Below are positions 27,662 to 37,007 of a stretch of 64,000 nt of DNA, in pieces (positions within the stretch are counted from its first letter, which is position 1; each line of letters opens with the position of its first letter). A program made the position numbers and the translations under genes. The notes beneath the pieces were generated by a model that worked only from the letters and a program-made list of their open reading frames with translations, was not told the origin of the DNA and did not search any database. Origin of the DNA: Microbulbifer harenosus (lineage in GTDB: Bacteria > Pseudomonadota > Gammaproteobacteria > Pseudomonadales > Cellvibrionaceae); NCBI RefSeq assembly GCF_005771435.1, contig NZ_VANI01000001.1, positions 214,601-278,600 on the forward strand, read 5' to 3'.

Positions 27662-28765
27662 TCACTCGGCCTCAACGGTCAGTGTCAATGTGTCCTGATA
27701 GCTGTGCGCCTGCAGGTTTTGCAGGCGGCTGGCGGGTATTGTCAGCTCCAGCAGCATATTTTCTTCGCTGCCTGAATTGCACTCCTGTTGCGCGTGCCCG
27801 CGCCAAGTGGTGGTGGTGAAGCTGCCTTCCTCAAGGTTCGTTCTTCTGCGCGGGCCGATCAGTGCCCACGCCCGCAGATCATATTCAACCGTCTGGTCGC
27901 CGCTGATTCCTTTCAACTGGAACGAAGCGTTTCCGTGGAGGCTGTCTGCTTTCAGGCGGAAATCGGCGGCGTCTGTGGTAAATACGCAGAACGTCTGGCT
28001 CGCCTGAATATCCTCGCCCACCGAAAGCAGGTGCATGTCCTCAAGGCCGCTGATACGAATTTGTGCCGGCTGGGAAACAGTCACGCCGAACGGCAGCGCC
28101 GGTTCCAGATTGGCTTTGCCGCCCGAGTCGGCACTGTGGCAGTCCGGCTCCTGCCAGTTCCCTTCGCACTGGTACAGTGAAAAATAGAAGTTTCCGCTGT
28201 ACTCGCCGGCGGCAAACTGGCCGCTCTGCGGTGTGATGCGTATTTCTACGGGAATCTGCTGACCGTTGGCCGCACCGGGAAATGCCTGGCTCTGGGCATT
28301 GGGCAAAAACTGGAATTCTGCCCCACTGGGCTTGTAGCGGAACCAGATATCCACGGGAACCGGACCAGAAGGGCCGGTAATGACAAAATTTTTGCCGGAG
28401 GGGTCGGTATCGCCGGCAAGCGCTACGGTGAAACTGCGCGCATCCGCGCAGGGTGCTGCCGTCCACTGGTTGCCGCCCCACCAGGCCCAGCAGCTGCGGA
28501 TGGAGAAGTCTTCAACAATCTCGCTGGCGCCATCGGCGGGCTCGATAAACTGGTCCAACCCGCAGACGCCGATAGCTTTATCGCCACTGGGTTCATCTGA
28601 AGGTGTCGTCACTTCGGCGCCGTCGGTACAGGGAAAGCGGTTGGTTGACGAATAGGCCTGCTGCGCGTGGGTCTGGTCGGTACAGAGTGACAGTAGCAAC
28701 AGCAATGCGATCAAAACCAGCGAATGGTTTTTTCCGCCGGCATAGTGGTGGTCAGTGCGAAGCAT
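27662..28765 (-). CDS. Pilus tip subunit/adhesin, CooD-like
   Basis: The 367-residue product has a signal peptide ending near THAQ. A Cys-rich N-terminal half with aromatic-rich segments such as SIRSCWAWWGGNQW is followed by a C-terminal pilin-like domain ending in SYQDTLTLTVEAE. That last strand (DTLTLTV) is also found at the end of the major pilin, as expected for subunits joined by donor strands. The size of about 360 residues fits CS1-class tip adhesins. It overlaps the usher C-terminus by 14 bases. Confidence 0.75.
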   Translation of the reverse strand: MLRTDHHYAGGKNHSLVLIALLLLLSLCTDQTHAQQAYSSTNRFPCTDGAEVTTPSDEPSGDKAIGVCGLDQFIEPADGASEIVEDFSIRSCWAWWGGNQWTAAPCADARSFTVALAGDTDPSGKNFVITGPSGPVPVDIWFRYKPSGAEFQFLPNAQSQAFPGAANGQQIPVEIRITPQSGQFAAGEYSGNFYFSLYQCEGNWQEPDCHSADSGGKANLEPALPFGVTVSQPAQIRISGLEDMHLLSVGEDIQASQTFCVFTTDAADFRLKADSLHGNASFQLKGISGDQTVEYDLRAWALIGPRRRTNLEEGSFTTTTWRGHAQQECNSGSEENMLLELTIPASRLQNLQAHSYQDTLTLTVEAE

Positions 28766-31244
28766 GGGCCACCTCTGAGAAACAGTAATCCCGGTTCAGC
28801 TCTATATCACCGAGATTGATCCAGTGTTCGCTGTGTACCTGTTGGCCGACGGCGATCTGGCAGTCGCCCCATTGCAGCGGCGGCGATGTGCGCGCGTTTG
28901 GGGGTAGGCGCAATTGCATCTGGAAAATTCCGAACTCATCCGTCACCGCGCGGCGGTCGCCGATTGAGATGCTCACGCCCGCAGCGGGATGGCCCTGCTT
29001 GAGTATTCTGCCCAGAACGAGCACCACGCTTTCAACTTCGTAGTCAGACCTGGTCACATTACCCGGGTAGAGGGTAATTTCTTCGGAGTGCTCCTCAAAA
29101 TCGTAAAACCCTTCGCCCAGTGGGCGCAGGGTGACATCGTAGGTGTTGAATGCCGGCAGGTTGATCGCCGATATCTTGTCGCCGCGTGCGTAGCCGCGGC
29201 GAATGCCATCTACCAGTACTTCAAAGTCTTGATCTTCGCTGCCTTTGATATCCACCAGAATGGCGCTGTCCAGGGCCGACTCGCCGCCCCACGCAAACGC
29301 GTGGCCGTCGCTCATCAGATTGGTGTTGAAGGTGCCGAGATAATTGAGCGAGCGGAGGTCATTGCGGGCGTCATTGTTCCAGTCGAAGGTTGCGCTGGCC
29401 TGGCCGCGCAGCCCGGCGGCGCGGCTGACGCTGCGCAGATACTGCTGGTCTTCCGACAGTTCGGCGGAAAACTGCTGATCCACTACCATCGACCAGCGGT
29501 CTCGATCATTCCATGAGCTACTCAAGCCCAGAAACGGGGTGGCGCCGGAATGGCTTTTTTCCACCCGTGAGCGGGCGCTGTGATGCCAGTTTTCGCCGCG
29601 GCATCGGAACTCGACAGTGGCGCGGGTAAAGGCGATACCGTCGGCGTCGCTGTGGGAAAGAAAGATATTTCCCTGCCAGAAACGATTGCTGAAAATACCG
29701 CGGCGGAATTCGAGCGTCTGTAGTCGATTGGCACCGCCCAGTTCCGAGTCCAATACAAAACCGCTGTCATTGACCGACAGAGCACGGCTTCTTTCCGTAT
29801 AGCGCAAACTCAACTGGCCACCGAGCAGTGGTGTGCTGATATTGGCGGAGCGGTTGCTGTAGCCGCTGTTGAGCAGCGAAAAATCCCGATTGGCCGGGCT
29901 TGATGCATCGTTGAGGCGCGTATCGCTAACGCCGAGCGTGAAATACGGCGTCTTCAGGCTGCCATAGAGTCGATGGCCGTTGCGCCCCTCTGCATGCAGA
30001 AGGCTCGGGGAAACTTCCAGCCAGGGCAGTATCCAGCGCCCCCCCAGTTCCAGGGCGGATTCCTCGCCGGTGGCGGCCAGGTTAGTGAAAATACCGAAAT
30101 TGTTGCTGAGTCTGCGGGCCGTACCGGCCTGTACAAAATATTCGTCGTGCCGGTCCGGCAGTGTGCTGCTTGGGTTTATCTCCGCCGGGGTACCGGCCTG
30201 CAGGCTCCACTGCCATTCACCCAGCGCAGGCAGCTGGGTGTCTTTGGTAAAAAATTCCCGGTACTCATTGATGATACGCCCGCCTTCATCGTAAGTGCGG
30301 ACTTCGATTTCATAGGCACCGTCGGGGAACGTTGTGGTGTCTATCAGTTGGTTGCCGGCTTCGAGCAGGGCGCTATAGATCAGGCCGCCGTCTCGCAATA
30401 TTTCCAATCTCCCGCGGATCGGCATGTTCACTTCCACCGGTGAACCCAGGCGGTACTCGCGGTCGACCCGGCTGTTGTCGCTGCTGCGATATTCAACACC
30501 GTACAGATAGGGAGCGCTTACAAATGCGCCAAAGCCGGAATAGGGCTGCAGCAGGCCGACGGAGTAGGCGCGGCCCCGGTAGTCCCGCGTCCAATGCAGG
30601 CGATAGAGTTGCGTGCTACCGGCATTGTTCAGGGTCCAGTGGCCGTGGAGCCCGCTCTCCCCGAAACTGACAATGGTCTGCCCGTAAAGCGCGGCGGTGT
30701 GTGCACTGCTTTTGCCTTCCACACCTGACCAGGCGCCACTCAGATTTTGCAGCACGGAGAACCCGGCGCGGGCGTCCGGCAGATAGGGATCCTTGATGGC
30801 CGCCTGTTGCGGCAACAGCGCCGGTGAGAAAAATACATCGACCCGAAAGCGGGATTCGTCGTAGATAATTCCCAGTTCCTCGGGCTGCAGAACCCCGCAG
30901 TCCTGTTGTTGCCGGGTGTAACAGACTTTGGAGGAGTGGCGCGCGAGGGGGTGCGAAAGGAGTGTGAGCACGCGCTCGGGCTGTAGCGTCTCCGGCAACA
31001 GGTTCGCCGTGGCGTGCGGGTCGCGGAAGGTCACGTCCTCAAGGGTAACCGTCACGGGAACGCTGCCCACAAAGCGTCCTCCGAAATAGAGATCGGCAAC
31101 CAGCTCCTGTGCATCGGTAAACTCAGAGAAACCCGCGGGTGTACCGGTTTCCAGCACAAACGCGGTCGCGGCCGCGGCGAGCGAGTCGGCGGCAGCCAGT
31201 ATGCCCGTACACAGTGAACACGCGGCGACTGCCCAGCGAAGCAT
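28752..31244 (-). CDS. Outer-membrane pilus usher (TcfC/CooC-like)
   Basis: This 830-residue protein would secrete and assemble pilus subunits through a 24-strand beta barrel. It has a signal peptide and an N-terminal domain with VADLYFGGRFVGSVPVTVTL. A long barrel of alternating strands follows, with plug-like and Ig-like C-terminal domains around GRILKQGHPAAGVSISIGDR. The N-terminal pattern differs from the classical FimD type and resembles the CS1-class ushers. It lies between the pilin and tip genes on the - strand. Confidence 0.84.
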   Translation of the reverse strand: MLRWAVAACSLCTGILAAADSLAAAATAFVLETGTPAGFSEFTDAQELVADLYFGGRFVGSVPVTVTLEDVTFRDPHATANLLPETLQPERVLTLLSHPLARHSSKVCYTRQQQDCGVLQPEELGIIYDESRFRVDVFFSPALLPQQAAIKDPYLPDARAGFSVLQNLSGAWSGVEGKSSAHTAALYGQTIVSFGESGLHGHWTLNNAGSTQLYRLHWTRDYRGRAYSVGLLQPYSGFGAFVSAPYLYGVEYRSSDNSRVDREYRLGSPVEVNMPIRGRLEILRDGGLIYSALLEAGNQLIDTTTFPDGAYEIEVRTYDEGGRIINEYREFFTKDTQLPALGEWQWSLQAGTPAEINPSSTLPDRHDEYFVQAGTARRLSNNFGIFTNLAATGEESALELGGRWILPWLEVSPSLLHAEGRNGHRLYGSLKTPYFTLGVSDTRLNDASSPANRDFSLLNSGYSNRSANISTPLLGGQLSLRYTERSRALSVNDSGFVLDSELGGANRLQTLEFRRGIFSNRFWQGNIFLSHSDADGIAFTRATVEFRCRGENWHHSARSRVEKSHSGATPFLGLSSSWNDRDRWSMVVDQQFSAELSEDQQYLRSVSRAAGLRGQASATFDWNNDARNDLRSLNYLGTFNTNLMSDGHAFAWGGESALDSAILVDIKGSEDQDFEVLVDGIRRGYARGDKISAINLPAFNTYDVTLRPLGEGFYDFEEHSEEITLYPGNVTRSDYEVESVVLVLGRILKQGHPAAGVSISIGDRRAVTDEFGIFQMQLRLPPNARTSPPLQWGDCQIAVGQQVHSEHWINLGDIELNRDYCFSEVAHASH

Positions 31245-31299
31245 AGAAAGAATCAGATGGCTCCCGGCAGCGGATGCCGCCGGGAATCAGTCGATGCGA

Positions 31300-31857
31300 T
31301 CAGTTGTCAACGGTAACGGTGACAGTCAGGGTGTCGCTGTAATCGGCTGCCTGGGTGGCCGCTTCCCACTCGGAGGAGGGGATGGTCACGAAGAGCTTGG
31401 CGTTGTCAGTGCCACAGCCGAGGTCGCCATTTTTCGCGTACTGGCTACTCACATCGCCGTTGCTGTCGGCACTGGCCGCCGGGGTTGTGGCGCCAACGCT
31501 GTCAGCAAACCCAACCTGGTAGGCGATCTGATCGGCGCCACTTTCCAGCTCAAAAGGTGCATCGGTGGCCGTACCGCTACCGGTGCTGCCGTTCAGGCTG
31601 CTGAAGGCAATGGTGTACTCGTTGAAGCCGAGGCCGCCCACGCAGAAGGATTCGGAGCCCACAATGTCGCTGCCCGGAGCGGTGTTCTCCAGGGAGAGGC
31701 TCATGTCGTTGAAGTTCTTGGCAACAATGCTGGTGTTCACATCGAGGGTGATGCCAACAGTGCCAGTTGAGGTGCTGTCACCGACGTTGCCCTGAGTCGC
31801 GGCCAGAGCACCGGTGCTCGCGAGTAGGGCTATGAGTGCGGAAATGCCTTTTTTCAT
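31300..31857 (-). CDS. Major pilin subunit, CS1-type-like
   Basis: The 185-residue product has a clear signal peptide (MKKGISALIALLASTGALA, cut before ATQG). A Thr/Ser/Gly-rich mature domain contains the pair of cysteines SFCVGG and LGCGTD. The C-terminal strand DYSDTLTVTVTVDN matches the end of the tip subunit. It is the first gene of the pilin-usher-tip operon. A CRP-type palindrome lies about 120 bases upstream. Confidence 0.8.
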   Translation of the reverse strand: MKKGISALIALLASTGALAATQGNVGDSTSTGTVGITLDVNTSIVAKNFNDMSLSLENTAPGSDIVGSESFCVGGLGFNEYTIAFSSLNGSTGSGTATDAPFELESGADQIAYQVGFADSVGATTPAASADSNGDVSSQYAKNGDLGCGTDNAKLFVTIPSSEWEAATQAADYSDTLTVTVTVDN

Positions 31858-31977
31858 TTTGGGTGTCCCCTACGAAATCTTGTAGTGTTGTTGTCGGGCT
31901 CGAGCCCAGGCGCCGACTACCGCAGGTTGGCGTTAGTTCCTCCAACTATGCCGGCATCGGCGCGATCATACGGTTTT

Positions 31978-31993
31978 TGTGATAGCAGTCACG
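31978..31993. promoter_or_regulatory. CRP-type site upstream of the pilus operon
   Basis: TGTGATAGCAGTCACG matches TGTGA-N6-TCACA with one mismatch. It lies between the pilin start (31857, - strand) and gltX (+ strand), closer to the pilin side. The 310-bp gap also holds an AT-rich stretch and the gltX -10 box. Control of the pilin is inferred; gltX is less likely. Confidence 0.55.
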
Positions 31994-32111
31994 CAAATTT
32001 TGAGAAATATTGCTTGTTTTTTGTGGTTAGTTCATTGGGGCGGGTTATACAGGTTTGAGTGGCGTTTGATTCAACTTTTCGAGCCCACTGGGCGCTCTGG
32101 GGCGGTGGCGA

Positions 32112-32117
32112 TATAAT
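32112..32117 (+). promoter_or_regulatory. -10 box of gltX
   Basis: A consensus TATAAT lies 50 bases before the gltX ATG. No good -35 hexamer is visible at the standard distance. Confidence 0.5.
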
Positions 32118-32167
32118 GCCGCTCCTTTTTTTCTCATCCCTTTGTCCACCCAGAATCCAGGTTTCCA

Positions 32168-33643
32168 ATGACCGTAAGAACCCGTATTGCTCCTTCCCCC
32201 ACCGGTGATCCCCACGTAGGTACTGCCTATATCGCCCTGTTCAACCAGTGCTTTGCCCAGGCCCAGGGTGGCCAGTTCATCCTGCGTATCGAAGACACCG
32301 ACCAGGTGCGCAGCACCCCCGAGTCCGAACAGGCAATCCTCGACAGCCTGCGCTGGCTGGGGCTCGACTGGGCCGAAGGTCCGGACGTGGGTGGTCCGCA
32401 CGGTCCGTACCGCCAGAGTGAACGCGGCGACATATATAAGAAGCACTGCAACGATCTGGTGGCCAAAGGCCATGCCTTCCACTGCTACCGCACCGCGGAC
32501 GAACTGGAGCAGCTGCGCGCGCAGTTGCAGGAAGCCGGTCGGGTAACCTTGAAGCCGAGCGACCTCGCGCTGCCCGCGGAAGAGGTGGAGAGGCGCAAGG
32601 CCGCAGGAGAGCCCTATGTGGTGCGCATGAATGTGCCGGAATCCGGCACCTGCGTGATCGAAGACCTGCTGCGTGGCACCATCGAGATCGACTGGGCCCA
32701 GGTGGATGCCCAGGTGCTGCTCAAGTCCGATGGTATGCCCACGTACCACCTGGCCAACGTGGTGGACGACCATTTGATGGAAATCACCCACGTACTGCGC
32801 GGTGAGGAGTGGATCAACTCCGCGCCCAAGCACAAACTGCTGTACGAGTACTTCGGTTGGGAAATGCCGGTGCTGTGTCACCTGCCGCTGCTGCGCAACC
32901 CGGATAAGACCAAATTGTCCAAGCGCAAGAACCCCACCTCCATCCTTTACTACCAGCGTGCCGGCTACATGCCCGAGGCTCTACTGAACTACCTCGGCCG
33001 CATGGGTTGGTCCATGCCGGACGAGCGCGAAAAGTTCACCCTTGACGAGATGCGAGCGCACTTCGATATCAAGCGGGTGTCACTGGGCGGCCCGGTGTTC
33101 GATGTGGAGAAGCTGAGCTGGCTGAACGGCCTGTGGATTCGCGAGCTGGAAGACACACAGCTGGCCGACCGCCTGCAGAACTGGCTGCTGAACCGCGACA
33201 ACCTGATGAAGGTCCTGCCCCACGCCAAGGGCCGCATGGAGACCTTCGGTGATTTCGCGCCGCTGGTCAGTTTTCTTGCGGCTGGCAAGCTGGACCTGAG
33301 TGAAGCGAGCTTCGCCAGCGGCAGCAAGCTGGAGCTGGAGGAGCAGAAACGCCTGGTGCAATTCGCCCTGTGGCGTCTGGAGGCCCTGCGCAGCTGGAGC
33401 AAAGACAATATTTTTGCCGCGATGAAAGAACTGTCCGCGCAGATGGAGATCAAACTCAAGGACTTTAACGCGCCGTTGTTTGTCGCCATCAGCGGTACCA
33501 CCGCGTCTTTCTCCGTAATGGACGCCATGGACCTGCTGGGCCCCGACCTCAGCCGCGCGCGCCTGCGCCAGGCCATCGAGGTACTGGGCGGTGCCGGTAA
33601 AAAGGTATTGAAGCGCTGGGAAAAAGAGTACGCCTCCCTGTAG
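32168..33643 (+). CDS. gltX: Glutamate--tRNA ligase GltX
   Basis: GltX charges tRNA-Glu with glutamate. The 491-residue class I synthetase has the HIGH-type motif in [19 protein letters not shown] (residues about 7-25), the KMSKS-type motif [10 protein letters not shown] (about 251-260) and the anticodon-binding C-terminal domain. Length is normal. Its TAG stop (33641-33643) lies inside the first unit of the downstream repeat cluster, so the repeat abuts or invades the gene's end. Confidence 0.97.
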   Translation: MTVRTRIAPSPTGDPHVGTAYIALFNQCFAQAQGGQFILRIEDTDQVRSTPESEQAILDSLRWLGLDWAEGPDVGGPHGPYRQSERGDIYKKHCNDLVAKGHAFHCYRTADELEQLRAQLQEAGRVTLKPSDLALPAEEVERRKAAGEPYVVRMNVPESGTCVIEDLLRGTIEIDWAQVDAQVLLKSDGMPTYHLANVVDDHLMEITHVLRGEEWINSAPKHKLLYEYFGWEMPVLCHLPLLRNPDKTKLSKRKNPTSILYYQRAGYMPEALLNYLGRMGWSMPDEREKFTLDEMRAHFDIKRVSLGGPVFDVEKLSWLNGLWIRELEDTQLADRLQNWLLNRDNLMKVLPHAKGRMETFGDFAPLVSFLAAGKLDLSEASFASGSKLELEEQKRLVQFALWRLEALRSWSKDNIFAAMKELSAQMEIKLKDFNAPLFVAISGTTASFSVMDAMDLLGPDLSRARLRQAIEVLGGAGKKVLKRWEKEYASL

Positions 33644-33801
33644 GAGCCTGCCTGCAGGCGAACCTCGGCCGATGCTGATCGCACCCTGTGTAGGAGCCCG
33701 CCTGCAGGCGAACACCGATCGCACCCTGTGTAGGAGCCTGCTTGCAGGCGAACACCGAACACCGAACTCCGGAAAGTTCGCTTGCAAGGCAAGCTCCTAC
33801 A
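33640..33801. repeat. Cluster of four GGAGCCTGC-family repeats after gltX
   Basis: Three direct copies begin at 33640, 33690 and 33730 (each about 24 bases, core GGAGCCTGCCTGCAGGCG or close variants). A fourth, more diverged copy lies inverted at about 33776-33801. The inserts between them repeat the motif GATCGCACCCTGTG. Copies 3 and 4 can pair to form a large hairpin after gltX. The rest of the gap to galU is AT-richer promoter DNA. Confidence 0.85.
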
Positions 33802-33925
33802 GAGCCAATCACCGATGCCGTCCCACATCACTCTCGGCTGGCACTTATTTTGCTGTAGAAATCTTGAGCGATTGTCTGTACAAAAAACAAAGCCGCCAGC
33901 CGAATCAGGCAGTCACCTGCCTCTG

Positions 33926-33941
33926 TGTGACATTTGTCACA
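33926..33941. promoter_or_regulatory. CRP-type palindrome upstream of galU
   Basis: TGTGACATTTGTCACA is a perfect TGTGA-N6-TCACA palindrome 76 bases before the galU start. A possible -10 (TAGAAT, 33951-33956) lies so close that a bound protein would cover the promoter, which would favour repression. The promoter assignment is uncertain. Confidence 0.6.
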
Positions 33942-34017
33942 ATTCACATGTAGAATTCGGCGCAGTTTGGATTAATGGATTAACCCGGAAGTAACAATAA
34001 GGAAATAAGGAAAAAAT

Positions 34018-34929
34018 ATGACGACCGTAAAGAAAGCAGTCATCCCCGTGGCGGGACTGGGTACGCGCATGCTGCCGGCCACTAAGGCCATCCCCAAGGA
34101 GATGCTGCCGATTGTCGATAAGCCGCTGATCCAGTACGTGGTCAACGAAGCGGTCAAGGCCGGCATTAAGGAAATCGTGCTGGTTACCCACGCCAGTAAA
34201 AATGCCATCACCAACCATTTCGATACCTCCTTCGAGCTGGAAGCCCAGCTGGAAAACCGCCTCAAGCGCCAGCTGCTGGACGAAGTGCGGGCCATCATCC
34301 CCAAGGATGTAACGATTATTTCCGTGCGCCAGGCGGAGGCCAAGGGCCTCGGCCATGCTATTGCGTGCGCGCACCCGGTAGTGGGTGACAATCCCTTCGC
34401 GGTGCTGCTGCCCGATGTGCTGGTAGATGAATACGCGGCGGATCTGACCAGCACCAACCTCGCGGCCATGGTGCGCAACTTCGAACTCACCAAGGCCAGC
34501 CAGATCATGGTGGAACCGGTGGCGTGGGCGGAAGTCAGCAAATACGGTGTGGTGGATTGCCTGGGGGCGGAACTGTCGGTTGGCGGTGTGGCCAAGATTG
34601 ACGGCATGGTGGAAAAGCCCGCAGTGGATGTGGCTCCCTCAAACATGGCCGTGGTCGGCCGCTATGTGTTGCCGGCAGAAATCTGGGGCCTGCTGGAAAA
34701 AACCGCCCCCGGTGCCGGTGGTGAAATCCAGCTGACCGACGCTGTCGACGAACTGCTCAAGCAGCAGGCGGTGGAGGCCTACCACATTGTCGGCCGCAGT
34801 CACGATTGCGGCAACAAGGTGGGCTACATGATGGCCCAGCTCGAATATGGATTGCAGCATGCAGAAATCGGCAGTGAGCTGAAAAAGTTCCTGGCGGTGC
34901 GCGCCAGCGAAGAACCCGTATCCGCCTGA
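34018..34929 (+). CDS. galU: UTP--glucose-1-phosphate uridylyltransferase GalU
   Basis: GalU makes UDP-glucose for polysaccharide and envelope synthesis. The 303-residue product has the nucleotidyltransferase loop [20 protein letters not shown] (residues about 14-33) and the family segments [12 protein letters not shown] and [12 protein letters not shown]. Length and motifs are typical. It stands alone before the tRNA gene, and the capsule locus downstream is a likely consumer of its product. Confidence 0.95.
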   Translation: MTTVKKAVIPVAGLGTRMLPATKAIPKEMLPIVDKPLIQYVVNEAVKAGIKEIVLVTHASKNAITNHFDTSFELEAQLENRLKRQLLDEVRAIIPKDVTIISVRQAEAKGLGHAIACAHPVVGDNPFAVLLPDVLVDEYAADLTSTNLAAMVRNFELTKASQIMVEPVAWAEVSKYGVVDCLGAELSVGGVAKIDGMVEKPAVDVAPSNMAVVGRYVLPAEIWGLLEKTAPGAGGEIQLTDAVDELLKQQAVEAYHIVGRSHDCGNKVGYMMAQLEYGLQHAEIGSELKKFLAVRASEEPVSA

Positions 34930-35053
34930 TAGGGCGGGTTTGGTCCAGCCGGGGGGCGGCTTTCTCGGTTGTGACCACAGCTCCAGATTTGGCGCCAGTT
35001 TTGGATGCGGAGTTTGGTCGCTAACTATTTGATTAAAAAGTTGTTTTTTCTTG

Positions 35054-35081
35054 TTGACACCCGGAGGTTCGCTGTTAAAAT
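35054..35081 (+). promoter_or_regulatory. Promoter of tRNA-Ala
   Basis: TTGACA (35054-35059) and TAAAAT (35076-35081) are separated by 16 bases. A GC-rich discriminator (GCGCCTCGC) follows, as in stable-RNA promoters. The tRNA begins 48 bases after the -10 box. Confidence 0.8.
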
Positions 35082-35128
35082 GCGCCTCGCTTTCGGGGGA
35101 AACGCAACACGAAAGCGCAGCAAAATTT

Positions 35129-35204
35129 GGGGCTATAGCTCAGCTGGGAGAGCGCAACACTGGCAGTGTTGAGGTCAGCGGTTCGATCCCGCTTAGCTCC
35201 ACCA
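35129..35204 (+). tRNA. tRNA-Ala (anticodon GGC)
   Basis: The 76 bases fold into a complete cloverleaf. The acceptor stem GGGGCTA/TAGCTCC carries the G3:U70 pair that identifies alanine. The anticodon stem CAACA/TGTTG encloses the loop CTGGCAG with anticodon GGC. The T loop is TTCGATC, and CCA is encoded. It reads GCC and GCU codons. No integrase or attachment-site duplication is visible next to it. Confidence 0.97.
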
Positions 35205-35210
35205 AATACG

Positions 35211-35242
35211 AAAAGCCGCATCCGAGAGGATGCGGCTTTTTT
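35211..35242 (+). terminator. Rho-independent terminator of tRNA-Ala
   Basis: Arms GCCGCATCC and GGATGCGGC enclose GAGA, flanked by AAAA and TTTTTT. It begins six bases after the tRNA 3' end. The 250 bases from here to kpsM hold no gene that I can support. Confidence 0.93.
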
Positions 35243-35493
35243 GTTTCTGGTTTGCTGCCAAAAAAATTGTCGTGAATTACAGCGCGTGTAATCACATGTA
35301 ATGGCATTGCCGGTGATTCTCGATGCTCATTCAAGTAGAATTGCCCGCTCGCATTTGCGGATGCATGTCGCGCTTTTTGCGTTTGTTGACGGCATTTTTG
35401 GGATAAATCTCCCAGGTTTGGAATATTTTTTTTCTCGGGGCCCGGTTTCAGAAATAACTACCCGGCATAGCCATAAAAGCAAGACAAATTCCC

Positions 35494-36285
35494 ATGTATC
35501 CAGGTATCCAGCGCAGCCCCTGGCAGATCCAGCGCGACGTAATTCGCGCGCTGCTGATCCGCGAGATGAAGACCCGCTTCGGCAAGTGGCGTCTCGGCTA
35601 TGCGTGGGTGCTGTTGGAGCCCGCCATGCACATTCTGCTATTGGCGGCCATCTTCAGTTTTACCGGTGCGGAATTTTACCCCGGTATCCCCACCATGCTG
35701 TTTATGCTGGGCGGCATTGCACCGTTTATCGTTTTCAGTAACTGTTTCAGCAAGGGGGTGGCCGCGGTTGAGTCGAATCGTGGCCTGTTCAACTACCGCC
35801 AGTTGCGGCCCTTCGATGCCGTTCTCTCGCGTGTGCTGCTGGAATTCGCCATCTACCTGTTCAGCCTGGTTGTTCTGCTGGGTATTCTGGCCTGGTTTGG
35901 CATCAGCGCCCGCTTCAACGACTTTTTGCTGTTGGTGGTGATCAATCTGCTGTTTTTCGGTTTTTGCCTCGGCATCAGTCTGACCATGTGCGTGATGGGC
36001 ACCAAATTTCCTGAAGCCTCCAAGTTTGCACCGATGATCGTGCGCCCGCTGTATTTTATTTCTGGTGTGTTTTTTTCGCTGGAACAGGTGCCGGAGGAGT
36101 ATCACGGTTACCTGTCCTGGAATCCGCTGCTGCATATGATCGAGCTCACCCGTGAGGGGCTATTTGCCAGTTACCACGGTATGTTTGCGAACTTACCCTA
36201 TCTGGCGACGAGCTCGCTGGTCATGCTGGCATTCGGGCTGCTGGTATACCGCAGTCAATGGCGAGACCTGGTGCGCAGTCAATGA
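35494..36285 (+). CDS. kpsM: Capsule ABC exporter permease (KpsM/CtrC-like)
   Basis: This 263-residue ABC-2 type permease has six membrane segments and the family landmarks RALLIREMKTRFGKWRLGYA near the N-terminus and VRPLYFISGVFFSLEQVPEE. It forms the inner-membrane channel that exports capsular polysaccharide. The stop overlaps the kpsT start as ATGA. This is the first gene of the exporter operon. Confidence 0.92.
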   Translation: MYPGIQRSPWQIQRDVIRALLIREMKTRFGKWRLGYAWVLLEPAMHILLLAAIFSFTGAEFYPGIPTMLFMLGGIAPFIVFSNCFSKGVAAVESNRGLFNYRQLRPFDAVLSRVLLEFAIYLFSLVVLLGILAWFGISARFNDFLLLVVINLLFFGFCLGISLTMCVMGTKFPEASKFAPMIVRPLYFISGVFFSLEQVPEEYHGYLSWNPLLHMIELTREGLFASYHGMFANLPYLATSSLVMLAFGLLVYRSQWRDLVRSQ

Positions 36286-36974
36286 TCGAGTTGCGTAATC
36301 TCACTAAGTCGTTTCGCACTCCGGCTGGTCGCAAGGTGCTGTTTCGGGATGTGAATGCTTTTTTCCCCGAGGGAAAGAATATCGGTATTCTCGGCCGCAA
36401 TGGCGCGGGCAAGACCACCTTGCTGCGGATCATGGGCGGTATTGACTACCCGGACTCCGGGCGTGTGATTACCGACCAGCGCATATCCTGGCCCATGGGG
36501 CTGTCCGGCGGTTTTCAGGGCAGCATGACCGGGCGCGAGAATGCCGCCTTCGTTTGCGGTCTTCACGGTATCTGGGGCAGTGCGAAACGCAAGGTACTGG
36601 ACCGAGTGCAGGATTTCGCCGAGATCGGTGACTATTTTGACGCGCCGGTAAAAAGCTATTCCTCGGGCATGCGCTCAAGGCTCGCCTTTGGCTTGAGTAT
36701 TGCTGTGGATTTTGATTACTACCTGGTAGACGAAGTCATGTCCGTGGGGGATGCGCACTTCAAGCACAAGTGTGAACAGGTGATCGAAGAAAAGCGCAAG
36801 TCCGCAAACTTTATCATCGTCGCCCACAGCATGCCGACACTGAAAAAAAATTGTGATGTGGGGCTTTATCTGGGGCCTTCGGGTCTGCAGATCTTCGATA
36901 CCGTGGATGAAGCGATCCGGCTCTATCAACAGGGTTTACCCAAACCGGCACAAAACAGCCCCGCGCAGCCGTAG
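36282..36974 (+). CDS. kpsT: Capsule ABC exporter ATPase (KpsT/CtrD-like)
   Basis: The 230-residue ATPase has Walker A GRNGAGKTTLL (about residues 39-49), the signature YSSGMRSRLAFGLS and Walker B DYYLVDEVMSVGD. H-loop ending VAHSMPTLKKNC is also present. The frame is open eight codons further upstream, but ATG 36282 overlapping the kpsM stop is the natural coupled start. It energises export by KpsM. Confidence 0.94.
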   Translation: MIELRNLTKSFRTPAGRKVLFRDVNAFFPEGKNIGILGRNGAGKTTLLRIMGGIDYPDSGRVITDQRISWPMGLSGGFQGSMTGRENAAFVCGLHGIWGSAKRKVLDRVQDFAEIGDYFDAPVKSYSSGMRSRLAFGLSIAVDFDYYLVDEVMSVGDAHFKHKCEQVIEEKRKSANFIIVAHSMPTLKKNCDVGLYLGPSGLQIFDTVDEAIRLYQQGLPKPAQNSPAQP

Positions 36975-37007
36975 GCGGGCGCATAGGGTGCATAGTAAAG
37001 AAGCATT

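Noticed and set aside
35129..35493. Integration site at tRNA-Ala for an island carrying the capsule genes
   Set aside because: No integrase gene and no repeated tRNA 3' end is visible in the window. The locus begins 250 bases later without a clear junction.
35301..35741. Open frame overlapping kpsM in another frame
   Set aside because: Its 3' half is the shifted translation of kpsM, and its 5' half has a low-complexity non-coding look.
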